Under the pieces are notes generated by a model. That model was not told where the DNA came from, ran no database searches, and saw only the letters and a list, made by a program, of their open reading frames with translations. This document shows, piece after piece, positions 5,384 to 8,530 of a DNA stretch of 8,530 bases (position 1 is its first letter; every line of letters starts with the position of its first letter). Source of the stretch: Hydrogenophaga sp. (GTDB taxonomy: Bacteria; Pseudomonadota; Gammaproteobacteria; Burkholderiales; Burkholderiaceae_C). The translations under genes were made by a program, and so were the position numbers. The DNA lies in assembly GCA_030684755.1 (NCBI GenBank), contig JAUXXN010000128.1, positions 1-8,530 on the forward strand. Direction: 5' to 3'.

Positions 5384-6454
5384 ATGGCCATGAAACACAG
5401 CCCCGCGCCACTGCAAAGCCCTATCACTGAACGAATCGACTGGCTGTTTGGCCTGGCAGAGCGGCACGCTCAAGACTACGCCAGCCCCGAAGCCTGGCTG
5501 GCGCGCCAGCGCCACCTGGCCCGCCACCCCACGGCCATTTTGGTGATGAAGTGCATGGACGGACGCATCAACATTCCCATTGCCACGCAAACGCCCAAAG
5601 GCATCATCCTGCCGTTTCGCAATTTGGGCGGCATCTTCAACCTGGGCTGGCCGCACCTGGGCGAAACGCTCACCGCCGCCATGGACAAGGTGGTGCGCAG
5701 CGGCAGGCAGGCGCTGGTGATGATCACCTACCACTTTTCCAAGGGCGACGAGCGCCGGGGCTGCGCTGGCTTTCATTACCGCACCGACGACGCCCGCGCC
5801 CACACCTTTGAGATTCAACGCGAGGTGTCGGTGTTGTTTGGTGCCACCCACGGCACGGTGTACCCGCTGGTGTGTGGTTTTGAAACCGACGAAGAAGCCC
5901 TTGTGGTTCACGGCTGCAACGGCCAGACACTGAACATGGCCGACCTGAGCGAAACCGACACGGAAACCCTGCCGGCGCGCCTGCTGCAACTGCTGCCCGA
6001 CATGCCGACCCAAATCCGCGCCGACCTGCTGCCCTTGCTGCTGGGCAACCTGCGCCACATCGCCGCCCTGCGCACCACCAACCGCACGCTGCACATTGAG
6101 CACCGCGAATGGATGCTGTGCGTCGGGCGTGGTTTTGACTGGCTGCACCTGCCCAACCTGGCCCTCATCATCGGCCCCTACAGCCCCGACCTGGCCGACC
6201 CGATTCGCAAGGCCGCCGGCATCATCCGCGCCAACATGCGCTCGGGCCGCATTCCCAGCGACGGCTTTTTGGTGATGTCGTCAGTGCCTTATGAAGACAT
6301 TGGCGTGGACCGCGCCCGCGCCATGCTCAAGTCTGACTTCATGGCCAACTTTGCAGCCGATGTGGTGCGCAAAGAATTTGCCGACCTGGCTCCGCTGATG
6401 ACGGTGCGCAAGACCCTGCTGAACTGGCACAGCCGTGCGGTGGAACCGCTTTGA
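5384..6454 (+). CDS. Divergent carbonic anhydrase-like protein (CsoSCA/β-type zinc site)
   Basis: A 356-residue soluble protein with no signal peptide or membrane segment. Residues 52-61 read ILVMKCMDGR: a β-strand ending in CxDxR (C57, D59, R61), the β-carbonic anhydrase Zn-Cys and Asp/Arg dyad. H117 (in VMITYHFSKGD) and C127 (in RRGCAGF) would complete a Cys-His-Cys zinc site. The spacing is H-x9-C, not the H-x2-C of common β-enzymes; CsoSCA and DabA also have long gaps here. The C-terminal half (about 240-320) repeats the strand pattern: REWMLCVGRGFDWL, then LALIIGPYSPDL, then FLVMSSVPYED. Its C246 is kept, but Asp, His and the second Cys are lost, as in the duplicated, half-degenerate CsoSCA fold. 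It is likely co-transcribed with the SulP gene (10-bp gap). The ATG at 5384 is preferred; an ATG at 5390 and a TTG at 5345 that overlaps SulP are alternatives. Expected reaction: CO2 to bicarbonate; not proven. Confidence 0.65.
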   Translation: MAMKHSPAPLQSPITERIDWLFGLAERHAQDYASPEAWLARQRHLARHPTAILVMKCMDGRINIPIATQTPKGIILPFRNLGGIFNLGWPHLGETLTAAMDKVVRSGRQALVMITYHFSKGDERRGCAGFHYRTDDARAHTFEIQREVSVLFGATHGTVYPLVCGFETDEEALVVHGCNGQTLNMADLSETDTETLPARLLQLLPDMPTQIRADLLPLLLGNLRHIAALRTTNRTLHIEHREWMLCVGRGFDWLHLPNLALIIGPYSPDLADPIRKAAGIIRANMRSGRIPSDGFLVMSSVPYEDIGVDRARAMLKSDFMANFAADVVRKEFADLAPLMTVRKTLLNWHSRAVEPL

Positions 6455-6482
6455 ACACGTGGCCGGAGTCATAACGTAGCCT

Positions 6483-6522
6483 GAGCTTCCAGCTCCGCTC
6501 CCTCTGGAGCTGGAAGCTCCAG
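6483..6522. repeat. Perfect 14-bp hairpin with a nested alternative hairpin
   Basis: GAGCTTCCAGCTCC (6483-6496) and GGAGCTGGAAGCTC (6506-6519) are perfect inverted copies around a 9-base loop. The right half can instead fold on itself: CTGGAGCT (6504-6511) with AGCTCCAG (6515-6522) and a 3-base loop. It begins 29 bases after the carbonic anhydrase-like stop codon, so it may end that transcript or protect its 3' end. There is no T-run on either side, which argues against a standard intrinsic terminator. A dispersed REP-like element is the other reading. Confidence 0.7.
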
Positions 6523-6565
6523 CGACTGCCAAACCCGGGCAAACGGCTAAACCCCGGTGCATCGC

Positions 6566-6571
6566 TAAAAT
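6566..6571 (+). promoter_or_regulatory. Putative -10 box for the DUF3460-scpA unit
   Basis: TAAAAT lies 26 bases before the DUF3460 ATG, implying a leader of about 20 nt, close to the arrangement before metG. No recognisable -35 sits 16-18 bases upstream. Because the hairpin at 6483-6522 separates this gene from the SulP unit, a new promoter in this stretch is expected. Confidence 0.35.
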
Positions 6572-6597
6572 GACCTCCCCACCTCTGAGCACCGACC

Positions 6598-6810
6598 ATG
6601 TCCTTCTTCGCCCGCCCGCACTATTCATCCGACGCCACCACCTTTCTCGACCAGCTCAAGGCAGACCGCCCGACCCTGGAACAAGAACAGCGCCAAGGCC
6701 GCTCTTTGCTGTGGGACAAGCAAATTGACCGCAGTTTTCAAGCCGATGCCGAATCGGCCAAAGTGGCCCAGCAACCCTACGTGTACCAGACGGGCTCTGA
6801 CCACACCTGA
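6598..6810 (+). CDS. DUF3460 family small protein
   Basis: A 70-residue, polar, soluble protein without signal or membrane segment. The pattern is that of DUF3460, small proteins known from betaproteobacteria: an N-terminal 'Y.SD.T.FL..LK', here YSSDATTFLDQLKADRPTLE, then EQRQGRSLLWDKQID, then a C-terminal AQQPYVYQ. The invariant-looking elements are the GRxLLWDK core (about residues 34-41) and the terminal YVYQ. The rest suggests mostly α-helix. No biochemical role is established. It lies 23 bp before scpA in the same direction, a common position for this family, which hints at a link to chromosome condensation or simply at co-expression. The ATG at 6598 has no Shine-Dalgarno. An ATG is the only sensible start because the conserved part begins within ten residues of it. 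Confidence 0.85.
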   Translation: MSFFARPHYSSDATTFLDQLKADRPTLEQEQRQGRSLLWDKQIDRSFQADAESAKVAQQPYVYQTGSDHT

Positions 6811-6833
6811 ACCGGTTGCCCCGCGCACCGCAC

Positions 6834-7691
6834 ATGAGCCCTGAGGCTCCCGCACTGGCTACAGCACCACTGGGGCTCGACGATGGGTTGCCCCAGGTGG
6901 TGGACCATGTCGCCCTGGCCCGGTTGTACGGCGAACCGCTGTTCGCCATGCCGCGCGACTTGTACATCCCGCCCGATGCGCTGCAAGTCTTTTTAGAAGC
7001 CTTTGAAGGGCCGCTGGACCTGCTGCTGTACCTGATTCGCAAACAAAATTTCAACATCCTCGATATTCCGATGGCGGCTGTCACGCGGCAGTACCTGGCC
7101 TACGTGGATGAAATTCGTGCCAGCAACCTGGAGCTGACCGCCGAATACCTGCTCATGGCGGCCATGCTGATCGAGATCAAGTCGCGCATGCTGCTGCCGC
7201 CCAAAAGGGTGGCCGAGGGCGAAGAAGCCGAAGACCCGCGCGCCGAACTGGTGCGCCGCCTGCTTGAATACGAGCAAATGAAACGGGCCGCCCAACGCCT
7301 GGCCGACCAACCCCAGTTTGGGCGCGACTTTCTGCGCGCCCAAGTCCATATCGAGCAGGGACTGGCACCCCGGTATCCCGATGTAACGCCGTTGGACCTG
7401 CATGGCGCTTGGCAAGACATCTTGAAGCGCGCCCGGCTGGTACAACACCACAAAATCAGCCGCGAAGAGCTCTCTGTGCGCGAGCACATGGGCATTGTGC
7501 TGAGCCGTCTGCGGGGCCGTAAGTTCGTCGAATTCGGTGAACTGTTCGACCCGGAGAAAGGCCAGCCCGTCTTGGTGGTCACGTTCATTGCCATGCTGGA
7601 ACTGGCCAAAGAGACCTTGATTGAGTTGACACAGGCCGAAGCGTTTGCCCCCATTTATGTGCGGCTGGCCTACACCCCAGTAAGCTCTTGA
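6834..7691 (+). CDS. scpA: Segregation and condensation protein A (kleisin)
   Basis: A 285-residue kleisin that bridges SMC (or an MksB-like partner) with ScpB to form the condensin ring used in chromosome compaction and segregation. The hallmark is FEGPLDLLLYLIRKQ (residues 57-71), followed by NILDIPMAAVTRQYLAYV, which is the N-terminal helical domain that contacts the SMC neck. LELTAEYLLMAAMLIEIKSRMLLP continues it. A charged linker follows (about 125-140). The C-terminal winged-helix part includes FVEFGELFDPEK and VTFIAMLELAKE. The roughly 55 residues before the kleisin domain (with VDHVALARLYGEPLF) are longer than in Bacillus ScpA and look characteristic of betaproteobacterial forms. The ATG at 6834 was chosen over a TTG at 6816, which would only add MPRAPH; no Shine-Dalgarno precedes either. 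It lies 23 bp after DUF3460 and 52 bp before nadB. No scpB is in view. Confidence 0.95.
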   Translation: MSPEAPALATAPLGLDDGLPQVVDHVALARLYGEPLFAMPRDLYIPPDALQVFLEAFEGPLDLLLYLIRKQNFNILDIPMAAVTRQYLAYVDEIRASNLELTAEYLLMAAMLIEIKSRMLLPPKRVAEGEEAEDPRAELVRRLLEYEQMKRAAQRLADQPQFGRDFLRAQVHIEQGLAPRYPDVTPLDLHGAWQDILKRARLVQHHKISREELSVREHMGIVLSRLRGRKFVEFGELFDPEKGQPVLVVTFIAMLELAKETLIELTQAEAFAPIYVRLAYTPVSS

Positions 7692-7743
7692 AAGAAACCA
7701 CAACATCTCACCGTTGCGCGTACGCTCAACCGACAACACCCAC

Positions 7744-8530
7744 ATGACCCCCTCCCTCGAATTTGACGTTCTCATCATTGGCAGCGGTCTTGCGGGCCTC
7801 ACCGCCGCGCTGAACCTGTCCGACACCCACCGGGTGGCGGTGGTCACCAAGCGAGGTTTGAGCGACGGCTCCAGCGCCTGGGCGCAGGGTGGTATTGCCG
7901 CCGTGTTGGCCGAGGGCGACAGCTTTCAGTCGCATGTGGACGACACGTTGGTGGCCGGTGCGGGTCTGTGCGACTTGGAAGCCACCCGCTTCACGGTGGA
8001 GCACGCACCCGCCGCCGTGGCCTGGCTGCAAGAGCTGGGCGTGCCGTTTTCCACCGAACACGGCGAGCTGCACCTGACCCGCGAAGGCGGCCACAGCCAC
8101 CGCCGCATCGTGCACGCTACAGACGCCACCGGCGCCGCCGTGCAGGCCACCTTGCTGCAGCGACTGAAAGACACGCCGAGCATTGCGGTGTTTGAAAACC
8201 ACATGCTGGTCGACCTGATCACCGACCGCAAACTGCCCGGCCACAGCAAGGTTGCGGCGTCCAGCCGCTGCCACGGTGCCTACATCTTGGACGAAGAGCG
8301 CTGCGAAGTGCTGACCTTCAGAGCCACCCACACCGTGCTGGCCACCGGTGGCGCAGGCAAGGTTTACCTATACACCACCAACCCCGACACCGCCACCGGC
8401 GACGGCATTGCCGCCGCTTGGCGCGCCGGTTGCCGGGTGGGTAACATGGAGTTCATCCAGTTCCACCCCACCTGCCTGTACCACCCGCACGCCAAGAGCT
8501 TCCTGATCACCGAAGCGGTGCGCGGCGAAG
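7744..8530 (+). CDS. nadB: L-aspartate oxidase, N-terminal part
   Basis: Partial gene: 262 codons are visible and it runs off the right edge (E. coli NadB has 540 residues). The flavoenzyme oxidises L-aspartate to iminoaspartate, the first step of de novo NAD synthesis, feeding quinolinate synthase NadA. The FAD dinucleotide fold is at the start (DVLIIGSGLAGLTAAL, GxGxxG at 13-18). SSAWAQGGIAA (43-53) is the flavin-contacting segment. LTREGGHSHRRI contains E114, the counterpart of the catalytic Glu121 of E. coli. ATGGAGKVY, TGDGIAAAWRAGCRVGNMEF and QFHPTCLYHP follow, with H241 matching His244. The reading fits NadB better than SdhA/FrdA because of the EGGHSHRR segment and lack of the covalent-FAD histidine context. 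The ATG at 7744 puts the FAD motif at the usual distance; there is no Shine-Dalgarno. The remaining active-site residues lie outside the window. Confidence 0.95.
   Translation, partial: MTPSLEFDVLIIGSGLAGLTAALNLSDTHRVAVVTKRGLSDGSSAWAQGGIAAVLAEGDSFQSHVDDTLVAGAGLCDLEATRFTVEHAPAAVAWLQELGVPFSTEHGELHLTREGGHSHRRIVHATDATGAAVQATLLQRLKDTPSIAVFENHMLVDLITDRKLPGHSKVAASSRCHGAYILDEERCEVLTFRATHTVLATGGAGKVYLYTTNPDTATGDGIAAAWRAGCRVGNMEFIQFHPTCLYHPHAKSFLITEAVRGE

Noticed and set aside
3940..5427. A 495-codon open frame antisense to the SulP gene
   Set aside because: Its translation is rich in His, Arg and Gln with no recognisable domain, as expected from the reverse strand of a GC-rich gene. The sense frame is a clear SulP protein.
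5384..6454. Assignment as DabA (DUF2309) of a DAB inorganic-carbon pump
   Set aside because: DabA is far longer and pairs with a DabB proton-pump-like subunit. Here the protein is about 356 residues and the neighbour is SulP.
6483..6519. Calling the 14-bp hairpin an intrinsic terminator
   Set aside because: No T-run follows the stem on either strand, so it was recorded as a repeat with a possible 3'-end role.
6523..6560. CCGGG/CCCGG inverted repeat and near-direct AAACCCGGG/AAACCCCGG copies
   Set aside because: Short, low-complexity GC matches that are expected by chance here.
1..8530. Mobile element, CRISPR, defence or phage genes
   Set aside because: No transposase, integrase, repeat-spacer array, tRNA or terminal inverted repeat was seen; the gene set is mostly housekeeping.

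Overview
The window is GC-rich and densely coding. It most likely comes from the chromosome of a betaproteobacterium of the Comamonadaceae/Burkholderiales (Rhodoferax, Hydrogenophaga or Limnohabitans type). The main evidence is a DUF3460 gene directly in front of scpA, a divergent mrp/apbC–metG pair, and an E. coli-like long MetG with a fused C-terminal tRNA-binding domain. No mobile element, CRISPR array, tRNA or rRNA was seen.

Layout. At the left edge is the first 24 codons of an Mrp/ApbC iron-sulfur carrier gene on the minus strand (1-72). A 215-bp divergent control region follows, then metG (288-2342) and a DUF1275/YoaK-family membrane protein (2374-3111). The latter converges with a minus-strand lipoprotein gene made of two BamE/SmpA-like repeats (3118-3630), with only 6 bp between them. 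A 99-bp divergent region with several inverted repeats separates the lipoprotein gene from a SulP-family anion transporter (3730-5373). Ten bases further on lies a gene for a carbonic anhydrase-like protein (5384-6454). An intergenic stretch with a perfect 14-bp hairpin follows. Then come DUF3460 (6598-6810), scpA (6834-7691) and the first 262 codons of nadB (7744-8530, running off the window).

How the genes fit together. Most of the window is housekeeping: translation (metG), Fe-S assembly (mrp), chromosome condensation (scpA, perhaps with DUF3460) and NAD biosynthesis (nadB). The most interesting part is the SulP plus carbonic anhydrase-like pair. The second protein has a CxDxR motif (C57, D59, R61) followed by H117 and C127, which is a β-type zinc site with unusual H-x9-C spacing. 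Its C-terminal half looks like a degenerate second copy of the same fold, as in the carboxysomal enzyme CsoSCA. No carboxysome or RuBisCO genes are in view. The pair is best read as a candidate bicarbonate uptake and hydration module, although function cannot be proved from sequence. Other points of interest are the tandem BamE-like lipoprotein with Asp at +2, the nested inverted repeats in the lipoprotein/SulP intergenic region, the hairpin after the carbonic anhydrase-like gene, and the lack of Shine-Dalgarno sequences before most plus-strand genes.
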